A stretch of 64,000 nucleotides of DNA from Symbiodinium natans (lineage: Eukaryota; Sar; Dinophyceae; Suessiales; Symbiodiniaceae): contig CAJNDS010001713.1 of the NCBI GenBank assembly GCA_905221605.1, forward strand, positions 215,001 through 279,000, read 5' to 3'. A program made the translations under genes and the position numbers. Every line of letters begins with the position of its first letter. Position 1 is the stretch's first letter. Shown piece after piece: positions 1 through 10,289 of the stretch. The notes beneath the pieces are model-generated. The model was not told the DNA's origin. It did no database searches and saw only the letters and a program-made list of their open reading frames with translations.

Positions 1-1152
1 GGGATCGATGACCACCACGCAGGCCATCTAGGAAGGCTCAGCCTGAAATCTCAACTACTGGCCGAGCTCTTCGCTTCAAAAACCCTGTTATCGCAAACGT
101 CTGTTGACACGCGCCCTGAAGCCCAAACCGCAAGGGAAGCTTTGCCAAGACAGACATTCAAACACCCTTGCGGGCTTGGGGTCCCCAAGCTCCGAATCCA
201 ACCGCGAAACGGCCTCAGACTTGTTTCTAGGGACCACCAAACCTTACGTGGTTTTTGGAACTTGCAGCTCAAAGGGTCACTCCGAGCTCAAGGGAACCTC
301 CCTCTCTCCAGCATGCGAAACGAGTTGTGGGCAGAGCCGGGCCCCTAAACCAACTCCCACAATGCCCAGACTACGGTGCCTCTGACGCTGTATCGGTGGG
401 TAGCGGGTCCTGCCACGAACGTCAAGCAATTTCCAACTGCGTAGATACTCGCGCAGTCGAACTTGGGCTCTGTCAGAGATCTGTTTCTCTCAGTCACAGG
501 GTGAAAGCTTCGTGGACAGAGTAATATACCAGCGGTTGGTGGCACACGTGGGAGCAAGGTGCTGCTCTTGGTCCCATCTGTTTACACTGCAGTAGGTTTT
601 TCCCCCACTCTCGGTGTGGGCTTGTCAGACTTGAAGTCCTCGCGCCAACCATTCTCCCCACCCATCCTTGGCGTTCCCCACTCCAAAAAACCCTGAGAAC
701 GTCCGGCCGAGCGAGTATCACTGGAGTGACCATCCCCCAGAGAATTCCACGCCGCGACGGAAGCCGGAGAAGTAGCCCGAATTACCTGTCTGACAACGGC
801 AGGATGGCTCCCACGGGTTGATCGAATTCTGAACACGTTGAAGCAGATGGTAGGGAAGAGGGTCACAAGCCTTGCTAAACTGCTCAAGCCGCACATCCCA
901 AGAATCAACCCCTAAAATGAACCCTTTTTCTGTGAAGTTTTGAGGTGCCTCCCAAAGGGTCCCCCCGCACATGCCCCGCACATTCCCCGCACATCCCAGA
1001 AATCAACCCCTAAACTTGAACCGGCTGGGCACAGCTGAGCGAGAACCTTCAGAGACTTAGGGTCGAAAGCAGATCCACTCGATTCTGCTTCACTCGATTC
1101 TGCTTTGCATCTTTGTTAGTCCTGTTATCCTGCGCTGACTTGTGCCGGCCTC
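1..1152. other. GC-rich host DNA, no gene recognised
   Basis: I found no exon here that I could support on either strand. Short open frames overlap each other in several frames with no family resemblance. The stretch lies downstream (minus strand) of the probable terminal exon at 1153-1269. Confidence 0.4.
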
Positions 1153-1269
1153 CTAAATGGAACATTCTGCCTCAGCGAAATCCTGAAACCATGCCATGTC
1201 CTCCTCAAACAGGACTTCCGGTTTCTCCGGCACTTCCAAAGAGTCAAAACGCGTCAGGCCGGGTTGCAC
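1153..1269 (-). CDS. Probable last exon of an unrecognised host gene
   Basis: The minus strand reads 38 codons then TAG (1153-1155) after a good acceptor, CAG|GTG at 1269, which matches the AG|G acceptors of the confirmed genes in this window. The peptide is acidic and of high complexity, with segments such as FDSLEVPEKPEVLFEEDMAW and FQDFAEAECSI. Codons end mostly in C or G, as in the confirmed exons. I do not recognise the family. Upstream exons should lie above 1.3 kb on the minus strand, and I could not fix them. It could be an accidental frame, but composition, acceptor and stop agree. Confidence 0.45.
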   Translation of the reverse strand: MQPGLTRFDSLEVPEKPEVLFEEDMAWFQDFAEAECSI

Positions 1270-4200
1270 CTGCAAGGGAGGAAGGGCCGGGGGGGGAGAT
1301 GCTGCAAACATTGTGGGGAGGTGGAAGGGGGGGAGGAGGGGGCAACTCCAAATGCGCGAGGACATGTAGTTGTTCTGACACGCGTGAATCTGGTTCTGAC
1401 ACGCGTGAATCTGCCCCATGCCGAGTTGATAAAGCTCTCCTAGACCCACGCCAACCCAGTCTGCAATCTCTGCCGAGCTGCAGGGGGGGCCATGGCAAGA
1501 GGTGGCAACATCACCATGTTTGCTGGTGGACGCGAAAGCACGTTGGGCGTTCGAGCCACAACAGCTGCGGCATGCAAAATGGCAGCAGAAAGCAAACCTA
1601 AACCCGTGAGGCCCTGACACGTGATCAGCCATGACTACCGCACTCATATCTCACTTATAGCTGTGCAATGCAAAATACATATACATATACACACATATAG
1701 GCATAGACATAGACATGATCACCTCCCCCCTACACGGATCATGTTCGTGTGCCTGGGAAAAACAAGCACCCTTGGTCTAGTGGCATCCTGGCTGGGCGTA
1801 TGGATGCTTAACTTGCATGCGTGGGGCTTTGGGCACTCTGACTTTATCATTACAAGCTGCTTGCGCCTTGCGTTGCATAAGGCATATGGTACATCATATC
1901 ACGGACATACGCAGACACACAGGCATACTTTTACAGTCCTATGTTTCAAAGTGACAGCAGTGACCAACAGAACCAACCGAAAGCAACTATCCAAAACGTC
2001 CCCTTAGCCCAACCTTCGACGGCCCCTCCTCCCCCCCCCCTGTTATGCCTCTGGCGCCCAAGCGAGGCATCCGCGGCCACAGCTGGGGCTCTTGGAGCGG
2101 TCGAGACAGCGGACTGGGGCCTCAGGAGTAGTTTTGGTATGTTGTCAGGGATCAATCCTCTGGAGTACCCACTACGATTAGCAAAAAACGCTGTCAAAAG
2201 ACAACATAATGTGCCAAAGTGAATACCGTGAACTTGCCACTCTAGGCAACTATGCGTAGTTGCACTTCATAATAAATTGAAAAGAATAACGCCCTAAGAC
2301 CCTGCATCCTCAAACCCTTCATTCCTATGTTGCCCAGCTCCCCGCAAACCCACATCAACTCCAAACCTCGACGCCGGCTTCCCAAACCAAAATGCCACCG
2401 CACGTGTGGCCTCTTCCATCTCTTAAACAATCTAGGGGTGTGTCTCCAAGTTTAACTTCTCTTTTCGTCCTCCTCGTCATTACATTCTGGAGGTGTTAAT
2501 TGGCAAGTGAGCTTGCATGAACCAGAAATACAGAAGGAAACTAGTTCTTCCAAGCGCCATGGTTTCTACAACCTGCTCTTGGCAGCAGCATCGATTACTC
2601 TGCTACACTTTCAAGAATCATTTTTTAACCTTCATGACGTTGCTGCAAACCAGACAAAGAAACTGCATATGTTGTTTTCACAACTCCCCAAACGGTGCTT
2701 GCACAACGGGATTCCTGTGTTGAGCGTGGGAAAGTTCATGGTGCCACCCTGCCGTGGTCTCATTGGAAACGATGACCCTCTCGGTGCTTCGACGTGCCAG
2801 CATCGCTCACGCCTAGGTCCTAGGTGCCGTGCGCTCTGGAGAGCACGCAAACATCGGATGGCATCCGAAAAATCGCCAACAGCATGCTTTTCGCATCGCG
2901 GCAGGTGCCAAATCGCGCTCTCCCTAGGTCCCGCGTGCGTTCCGTGCACGACGTCGTCTTCTCGCCTCCGTCCCGTGCACTTGAGGCTTACATCGTTTCA
3001 TGTCGTGAAACTGTGGGAAGTGTGCTTTCCTGCACATTGGCCTCGGGGCCTCGTCGATGCGTTCGGTTCACTGCATCCATTCGAGGTGCCGCAGTGTTGC
3101 AAGCTCGCTCTGGTCTCGGTGTCTTGCCCCTTGGAGTGCTGCTTTCAGTGCTGTCTCGAGAAGACAAAAAATGTAGAGTGCTCTTGGGATGCTTAAGGTG
3201 CTCTTGGCATGCTCTTGAAGTGTTCTTACACTGCGGTCTGCCGCGGCATATGGATTCATAAAAGAGCGTTCGAGACGAGAGCAAGGGTCGTGAGTCGTCA
3301 TGGGTCATGAGCGCACACTCGATTCTTCGCTTGAAAGTCATGGACCCATGGCCCGTAAGCTCTTGCGGCCTGCAGCGTCCTCGAGGGCGACGAGGCGGCC
3401 CGACCTCAAAACGAGGGGGGAAAAAGCGACTGAAGTTGGAGGATGGGGTTGTTTCAGGGGTTCAAGGCCCCTAAACCACCTGTTGGACCGTACTAGTAGC
3501 GACCCAAATGTCGCGCGACTTGCACCTGATCCCACACTTGTCTCATGCCCCTTTCAGGTGGCCCAGGAACCAGACCTACCAAAAAAAAAGATGGCTGCGA
3601 TGGGCTCCGCCCGAATGCGCGGATCCGGGCGCTGAGAGTTCGCGGCAAGGCAGGTACTGCGCCCAAGCTTTTCCCTTAGAAGCCTCCTTTTGGCTAAACA
3701 AAATCCACGCCCAGAGTCTGCACAGCTACCATGAGTTCAAACACAATCGCTCACTTCCTCTTCCCCTCTCCATGCCACAATGCAATTTGCCCGCGGTTTA
3801 GAGTTGGAGCTGCGTGGCAAGACCATGAAGAAGCCACACATTGGATCGCCTTGCCTTGTGGGATTTGAGGGAATCGCCACTGGGAGCAGAATTTTCTTTT
3901 GAAAGTGAGGCGGAATTGGCCAGTGGTGCTCTTAGCATTCACGCATGTGGACGAATTCTAGCTACAGGCTCCTTGTGTTCTCTAACCCGAAACCCGAAAC
4001 CCGAAGCAATAAACCCTAATCTATACCGGTGCTCGAATATCGGAATCCGTGAGGGAAAGAAGGGGACTGGGGATCATTCGATCTTTGCATAGCTCAGAAA
4101 ACTGTGGCAGCTTTCTGAGTTCATTGAGAGCTTGGCCAAACCCATCCCCCAAACTCCGCCACCGTTTAGCAAGACGGCCCAAAGCTTGCTGCGACAGTTC

Positions 4201-5041
4201 CGGGTGCAACAACAAATATCCTGGACCCCAAAATAGCATCCTCAAGCTTGCCACCATCCACCGAAATCTCAGAAAGGCCTACAAATCCTGCAGATCTCAA
4301 CAAACTTTGAAGGCCACCCTTCTGACGGAGCTGACCGGTACAAACATCGGCTGCCCTCCACGGCCAGCCATTCCAGGCAGGCGTCCTGGGTTCAGGGAAG
4401 GATCACGGGATTTGGGGTTGTGGGCCATCGTGGCGTGTGAGGCGGGGTGAAACTTTAGGGGCTTCAGGCTGTTGGCTGCGACATGCTGCGGATTTTGGCG
4501 TGTCTAACTGAACTAACCAAGTTTCCGGGCGCTTGAAACTACGATGAAGCCCACCAAGCTCGTGCTCCGTACCCGAATCTTTGTGTTGAAGCTCGACATG
4601 CAAAGGGCTTCTGAGGGCTTGCTTCTGAAGAATGCTGCCTTCATTGCGGGAACCTTCTCTGGAGACTGCTAGAGAGGGCTTCTGATCTTGCCCGGGTGAA
4701 GACGGTGCTGATACTATGAGCCTTGTGAGAGAAGTGAAGGCCTGGTTGTGGGCTGTGTTCTTTCTTTGTTTGTTTGCTTTTTTGATTTTCTTCGTTTTTT
4801 TCTTGGGGGGGGAGGGGGGGGAGGGCTGATTCGTTTCTGGGTGCCGAGATGCCACCCGGTGGAGCCACGTGGCTGTTCGACCTCCGCAACTGCAGCCCAC
4901 GGTTGAAACCCCCGTGACAGCCCAATGTCTCTGAATCTCGTTGGGGCTTCGTTGACCTTTTTGGTCGTGCACCCCTGTCTCTAGCCCTGCACTCTAAACG
5001 CTCCTCTAGCAAGTTGCCGTCTGCAACCCGATCCTGCCTAC
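1270..5041. other. Host intron/spacer DNA
   Basis: No confirmed exon. Contents include a 21-bp direct duplication (1374-1415, containing TTCTGACACGCGTGAATCTG twice), poly-C at 2028-2040, and short degenerate telomere words (AACCCGAAACCCGAAACCCG near 3987-4006). The longest open frame (229 codons on the plus strand at 2507-3196) has no recognisable domain, and other frames are open opposite it. Confidence 0.35.
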
Positions 5042-5236
5042 GATGAGGTGGAGCAAGTTGAGGGTGAAGCTTCTGGGGAAGCGTGCCAGGAGTCGCTGGC
5101 AGGCCTGCCCAGGATTCACTTCGCCTTTTGGGGAGCTCGGGGATATCAAATCTGGGGCTTGCAATTCTTCATCGCTGACCCTTGGCACAACATGACACTC
5201 GTCAGCTGAATCTGTGTCCTGCTTCCACTGCAACAC
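5042..5236 (-). CDS. Coding-like minus-strand block, unrecognised host exon(s)
   Basis: The minus strand is open and coding-like across this block. It contains peptide segments such as DTDSADECHVVPRVSDEELQ, then ACQRLLARFPRSFTLNLLHL just before a GT donor (ATC|GTAGGC at 5042/5041). The second part looks like an amphipathic helical segment. One or two exons may be present, since AGG|GTCAGC and CAG|GCCTGC inside the block could be splice sites. No family is recognised. Base use resembles the confirmed host exons. Confidence 0.35.
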
Positions 5237-8200
5237 ATCGTACCAAGAAGTTTGGTTACCCTAAGCCCCGAACCCAGCCTCGCGCGGCAACGCTGCAAAC
5301 GTGCAGTGCGACCGACATCGGTAGTGGATGGGCCTTGAAAAAACGCGGGGTTGGCAACTGAACTTCCAAGGGCAGACTTTTTACACTTGAAATCTCGAAA
5401 CGGACAGAACTGACAGAGCCAAAAAGAGCAAACGACGCCATCCTGGTCTGGCTACGCACCTCTGTTACTGTCACAACTTAGAAACGGTAAACAAGTGCGT
5501 GGCCTCCCCGAGAGTCGTAAATCTTACCCACCTGCTCCCGTAAAGAACCCTGTAGGCTTGGGACGCAGCCTTGCAACAACCAAGTCGACGTTCAACCCCA
5601 AGATCCGGACCTGAAATCTCGATCCCCTGCCAGAAGGATGGGGGGAACATGGGGGAACTGTAGACCGATCACATCTAGCCGCCAATCACCCTTCCTCCCT
5701 GAAGCCCTACAGCCCAAACCAGGCCCATGCGATGAGTCGCACGGCTCTCGGGCCCACGCGAGGGCTTGTCCGTGAGGATGGACAATTCGCCTGAGGCCGA
5801 CATGTGTGAGAATGTGCCCAAGGGTGAGAAGTCTGCCGAAGCCTGGAGCAGAACATTGTAGAGTTTAGGGGAGGGCGGGGGAGGGGAGGGCAATCGGACT
5901 CTCTTTGCAAAGCTTGTGGCAACGAATTTTCCCGCTTGCTAGCTCCCTTGCTACGTGGATGTAGCCTCACTCTAAAGCCGCTGAAATGCCAAGAAGGTTC
6001 CCTGCCAGCACCCTGTTAACATGAAAACATCTTGAACCCCAAATTTAGAGTTTAGGGATTAGGGTTTAGGGTTTTTAACACCTGAACTGTGAAGCATTTC
6101 TCAGCCCGCCGCCTATGGCGTCACCAGGCGCGACAAGGCCAGAGAGAGCCTCGTCGCCAGGGATTTCCACGGCCAAGTCGCCTTGCAGAGGACGGGCTGC
6201 AGGCTTTCAGGCTTTCTTTGTTGCTGTGGATGTGTTTGCTTGCGAAGATGCGGGTGGGAGGGGGGGGGGGGATGGGGGAAGGCAGGGATTTCATTAGGCT
6301 CCAGCCAGAGATGGCCTAGCTAGGGCTTATTCTAGGGTGTAGGGCTTGCGGGCTTTGCAGGGTGGGCCGGGAGCCGGAGATTTCTTTTGTCGGGTGCTGC
6401 AGCGTGAAGCTGAAACCGCCACGCCGAAACACTATCAACATCGTCAAGCTGAGGATGCACCCTGAGCCCCTTGGCCTCCAGTGCCGGTGTAGGGGGCACC
6501 GCCCGAATCCCAACAAAAAAGCCGAAAACCTTGAAACAGTGCTGACTGCGGCCCCGCCTTTCAGGAGAATCATCAGGTGCTTTGCACGCGACCTGCCGGC
6601 CCGGGTTTACGGGGTCGCATCGGGCTAGTCAGGCTTCTGTAGTTACAGCGGATACTCTCGCTCCCAAGCTGGAACTGGTGGTAAGATTCTTCGCGTACGG
6701 CTTCATTCTTTTGGACTGGATTGGAAGGACGAGCAACAGCACATGCATAGGCTGCACAGGGTCAGGACAGTGGGCTTTGTCAAGCCCCTGAGGGCTTTCA
6801 GGTTCAGGGTCTTGGGGGTGCCGATGTTTAAGCTTTCGCGGCGATGTTTGAACTTAGAGTGGTATGGCCTCTCAAGAATCGATGCTCCAGAACTTTACTC
6901 TTACAGCCTCACACAGGTTAGAGACAGCCTCTTCCACTTGAGGTTTTGGAGTTTGGGCCTGAAGGGCTGAGGGTTTAGAACTTCCGCATGCTTGCCAGGC
7001 CGCTGCGGAGGAAAGGCAAACTCACCGGCTGGGCGTGTGATGGTCTCAGCCAGCGCGAGCTCCTGTTGCGCACCATCCTAAAGCCCTAAATCGATCAAAA
7101 TCTCCTGCTGGGCCTGAGGCACGCCCGTGCTACAAAAATTGATCCTGTTGACGACCGCCAGCCAAAGGCTCCCAAGGGGTTGGGACTAGCACAGAACTGT
7201 CTAAAATTGTTCCCAGTCTGGCGCTGGGGGTTTTGGTTTGCATGGGGCTTGTGGTCGTGCGTTCAGAGCGGCCATCGTGCTTCTGGAATGGGTTCCGGGT
7301 GCCCCGTCCATTTGCGGGCTGCTGGCACCACAAGTTAGTTGTTTTGCTAGAAAGGTACTTTGGTGTGCCTGTTTTTCATGTACATGATTCGATCAAGTTC
7401 TTGCACAGGTCCTCAACAGCGTCGCTGCCTTCCGCACTCAAAAGGCCTCCGCGGCTTGAGGGGATTGGGGGAATTGGTGGGGGTAAAGTTCGGGTTCACA
7501 GCTTACGGTACAGGGTTCAAGGAACAAGGAAGGTGCCAGGCGGCCCTCTTCCGGAAGCTTGGTTCGGGCTCGCCCTCGTCTCCTCGTCTTTGTTTGTCGG
7601 GAGTCTTCACGATACAAGGCTTTTTCCAGGGGTCTCACTGAAGCAAAAGCATCGAGAAGCCCAAACAAAACCCCGAAAATCCGGGACATTCCCTTTTGGC
7701 AGATTAAGGGCTTGGGGCCGTGCGTGATCGAGGCGGCCTCGGAAAGCTTCGGCTGCTGGCGCGCTCGCATCAGGAGCCTGTCAAGCTCTCCTGCTCCTTA
7801 ACCGCCATGAATCTGGTCGTATAGTGACGTGCTGGAAGCCGAACACGTCCACCACAAGACCCACAATAACCCGCAAGGGGTACCTTACTGGGGCTCCTTC
7901 CTACAAGGGAATTCTACTTTTTGCGGGTTCAATATTCGGGGTCCCCTTATTCTCGTAAACCCCCCCCCCCCCCCCCACATGTGCCTCGAGGAGTCGAAAA
8001 GGAGAGGCGACCATGAACTCTCGCCTGCGCCCGCGTGCGGGTGAGGGTTTAGGGGATGCCCAGGTCCGAGAGTCTTGAGGCTCCTTGGGGGTTTGGGGGG
8101 GGTTTGGAGGGGTTTGGGGGGGGTTTGGGGGGCAGTTTTAGGGTGGCATGTAGGGTTTGCCGCCGCGCCTGAGACCGAAGTATGCCGCGAGCGTTTCCTT

Positions 8201-8426
8201 CGCCAAGCAGGGGATTTAGGGTTTTCAGGGCTCCGGGCGTTCTTAGGGTTCTTGGGGCTTTGAGGGTTCTTGGGGTTCTTAGGGTTCTTGGGGTTCTTAG
8301 GGTTCTTGGGGTTCTTAGGGCTCTGAGTGGTCTTGGGGTTCTTCGCGTTCTTGGGGTTCTTCAGGCTCTTAGCGGTTCTTAGGGGGTCTCAACTTCTGCA
8401 CAGAGCTTGGACACTTGGGACGTCTC
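5237..8426. other. Host intron/spacer DNA with repeats and one coding-like patch
   Basis: Degenerate TTTAGGG words lie at 6042-6076. A coding-like patch on the plus strand at about 6104-6200 can be read as AYGVTRRDKARESLVARDFH after an AG, but it has no partner exon and no family. A G-rich tract (8083-8133) has runs of seven to eight G separated by TTT, a potential quadruplex. Otherwise I see nothing. Confidence 0.3.
8206..8392 (+). repeat. 9-bp tandem repeat GGGTTCTTR
   Basis: About twenty imperfect tandem copies of a nonamer of the form GGGTTCTTA/GGGGTTCTT. A plus-strand open frame through it gives a VLRVLG-type peptide, which is a by-product of the repeat. The unit resembles an expanded, mutated telomere heptamer, and a perfect CCCTAAA array begins about 35 bp further on. 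Confidence 0.75.
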
Positions 8427-8517
8427 CCCTAAACCCTAAACCCTAAACCCTAAACCCTAAACCCTAAACCCTAAACCCTAAACCCTAAACCCTAAACCCT
8501 AAACCCTAAACCCTAAA
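8427..8517 (-). repeat. Interstitial telomere-type array, 13 x CCCTAAA
   Basis: Thirteen perfect tandem copies of CCCTAAA (TTTAGGG on the minus strand). It is followed about 95 bp later by a degenerate TTTAGGG array in the opposite orientation (about 8613-8742). This is the same bracket arrangement seen around proven exons at 20.4 and 24.9 kb, so the bracketed segment 8518-8612 is probably an exon. It is interstitial, since unique sequence continues on both sides. Confidence 0.9.
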
Positions 8518-8612
8518 CTCTGACATGCAGGTGCAAAGATCGAAGACGACCGTGGAGAGGCGGATGCAGAGGCGCTGCACCAGCCACTGCATGGCCTTGG
8601 GGAACCTTGGCG
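8518..8612. other. Probable exon between two telomere-like arrays, strand uncertain
   Basis: A GC-rich, non-repetitive 95-bp segment lies between CCCTAAA and TTTAGGG arrays. On the plus strand an acceptor ATGCAG|G precedes a frame containing KIEDDRGEADAEALHQPLHG and a donor at C|GTAGGG. On the minus strand AAG|G precedes a frame containing KAMQWLVQRLCIRLSTVVFD and a GTTTAGGG donor. Both read plausibly. Neighbouring genes run on the minus strand, which favours that reading. No family is recognised. Confidence 0.35.
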
Positions 8613-8742
8613 TAGGGTTTTTGGGGTTTAGGGTTTGGGGTTTAGGGTTTAGGGTTCAGGGTTCAGGGTTTAGGGTTTAGGGTTTGGGGTTTAGGGTCTG
8701 GGTTTGGGGTTTAGGGTCTAGGGTTTAGGGTCTAGGGTAAGG
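8613..8742 (+). repeat. Degenerate TTTAGGG array
   Basis: Imperfect TTTAGGG/TTTGGGG/TCTAGGG units form the right-hand half of the bracket around 8518-8612. Many units carry single-base changes, so this copy is older or less well maintained than the perfect array at 8427-8517. Confidence 0.8.
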
Positions 8743-8813
8743 CCCAGCGGCACTTGACTCACATGGGCTTCCTGGGGCCTCCTGGGCTTCAAACTCTTCC
8801 TATCCTCCCGCGC

Positions 8814-8924
8814 AGGCAATGTTTGCAGACGCGCAGCTTGTCGAATGCCTCGCTGAAAAACTCGACCTGTTCACCCAATAGCTTGACACGGTAGGCAAGG
8901 CAGTCGCACTGCTGTTTGCAGAGT
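8814..8924 (-). CDS. Probable host exon, Cys-rich
   Basis: The minus strand after an acceptor (CACACAG|A at 8924) reads a high-complexity peptide. It starts LCKQQCDCLAYRVKLLGEQV and continues EFFSEAFDKLRVCKHCL before a GC donor at about 8813. Paired cysteines (CKQQCDC and CKHC) could bind zinc. Codon use matches the confirmed exons. The plus strand also reads acceptably (MFADAQLVECLAEKLDLFTQ then TAG), so strand is not certain. No family is assigned. It may belong to the same gene as the cyclic nucleotide-binding exon at 10.2 kb. Confidence 0.4.
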
Positions 8925-10190
8925 CTGTGTGCTTGGGGGCTTTGTTGACGTGCTCCACATCCCGAACGTTCACCAACACTTAAATCTGCAAACTCAGCCC
9001 TTTCCCTACACTCTAACCCAGGGCATGCTTCTTTCGTGTAGAAACCACAACGCTTTCAAGAAGAACAGTGCTGTTTACCCACCCAGTCCGTCGCACCGGA
9101 ACCTGGCAGAAGGCGTTCCAATTCCCGCCAGCAGCGTGGCCACTCTCCAAATACCACCGGAGTTTTTCACGCGTTCACTTCTACCATGTCTGCAAGCACG
9201 AGATGCACACAAAACCACATGGCTCAAAAATGAAAGGAATGAGTTCAACGCTGTCAGGCCCATTGCTGGAGAAGCGAACACCATCAATGTCCCATGCATC
9301 AATGAATCGTCATAACTCGTGTCACCATTTTCACAGGTTCATTGCACAGATGAGAACGAAGCCACAACTTCTATGCTCGACATCTGGCAAAGTTCGCGCA
9401 AACACGAACACTTCATCACGTTCGCCAAGGTGTACTTGATTCCCGGATTCCCCCCCCCCCTCGGGGCGCCTTAAGCTTTGCCACCGTGGCGCCTTTGGCG
9501 CCGGCCACAGCAGAGCCTTGGAGGATTCAAGGCCTTTCTCCTTGACAAGGGCTTAGCCATGGCCGGTTATCGGCTAGGTTTAGGTACACTCACAAGCACT
9601 AAGTGCTCCATTCCTGGGGTACCCTGTACTGAAAAGAACCTTTGTACAGATCCTTCAGAGCCGGAAAGCTCCCAATATCCCAAGGTTTTTAGCTTAGACC
9701 CCTTGCACCCCAACGAAGGCCAGGGGTCTGCTGTGGACGGCGCAGGGCACTTGCGGCTCGACGTGGGAGTGCAGAGACTGGAGGCTGGCAAGCATGTAGA
9801 GCAGTCCTCACTGAAATTACCAAACGGAGGTTGGCATCTAAATCTCTTTTGAGGTTTAGATCCGTTGAGGTCATGAGCCTTGAGTTGGAGCCTGGAGGCT
9901 TGCAGCCATCCCCTGAATTTTGGACCCCGAACGCCTGGAAGTTGGCAAGTCACGCTGAAGCCTGGTACGATCCCTGCGCCGGAGCTGGACCCAATCGACC
10001 CAACTGACCCAACTGATCGCCAAGGGCTCCCACGATAGCATTCCCAGGGCCCACCATGTAAACGTCGGAGGATGGCCGGTTGCCAGGTTGCACAGCAACC
10101 TTTCGCTGCTTCAGTGATTCAGGGTCACGCTTTCAGGGCCCAAGCTAAAGCCGGGTACCCGGAACGGTGGTTCTCGTGGCAACAAGGGGC
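8925..10190. other. Host intron/spacer, ambiguous coding-like patch
   Basis: At 9720-9830 both strands read like protein. The minus strand gives LYMLASLQSLHSHVEPQVPC and the plus strand gives GSAVDGAGHLRLDVGVQRLE, and I cannot decide between them. Near 9.99-10.06 kb the minus strand reads VYMVGPGNAIVGALGDQ, which could continue the cyclic nucleotide-binding domain. Nothing else is recognised. Confidence 0.3.
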
Positions 10191-10289
10191 CTCGCCCTCC
10201 TTGACCACCAGAAACGCAGATCTTTGGTCGCCGTGGTCGAAGATAGGTTGGCCAGGCTCGAAGACCACATCCTCGGGGTTCGTGGGCAT
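10191..10289 (-). CDS. Exon of a cyclic nucleotide-binding domain protein
   Basis: A 33-codon minus-strand exon runs from an acceptor CAAG|ATG at 10289 to a GC donor (GAG|GCCCC) at 10191. The peptide includes VVFEPGQPIFDHGDQRSAFL followed by VVKEGE. This matches the first strands of the cNMP-binding fold: the F-x-x-G-x-x-I-F-x-x-G-D stretch and the hydrophobic-x-V-x-x-G-E turn before the phosphate-binding cassette. The cassette itself would be in the next exons (below 10.1 kb). The parent protein could be a kinase regulatory subunit, an ion channel or another cNMP-gated protein, which this exon alone cannot decide. It uses the same GC donor type as the confirmed genes. Confidence 0.55.

Noticed and set aside
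2507-3196. 229-codon plus-strand open frame
   Set aside because: No domain, Cys/His/Ser-rich random-looking composition, other frames equally open; in a GC-rich genome with micro-exons a single long frame without homology is weak evidence.
8182-8382. Leu-rich-repeat-like protein
   Set aside because: The VLRVLG pattern is produced by the 9-bp DNA repeat.
8427-8517. True chromosome end
   Set aside because: Unique sequence continues on both sides and the array is only 13 units; it is interstitial and intron-associated.
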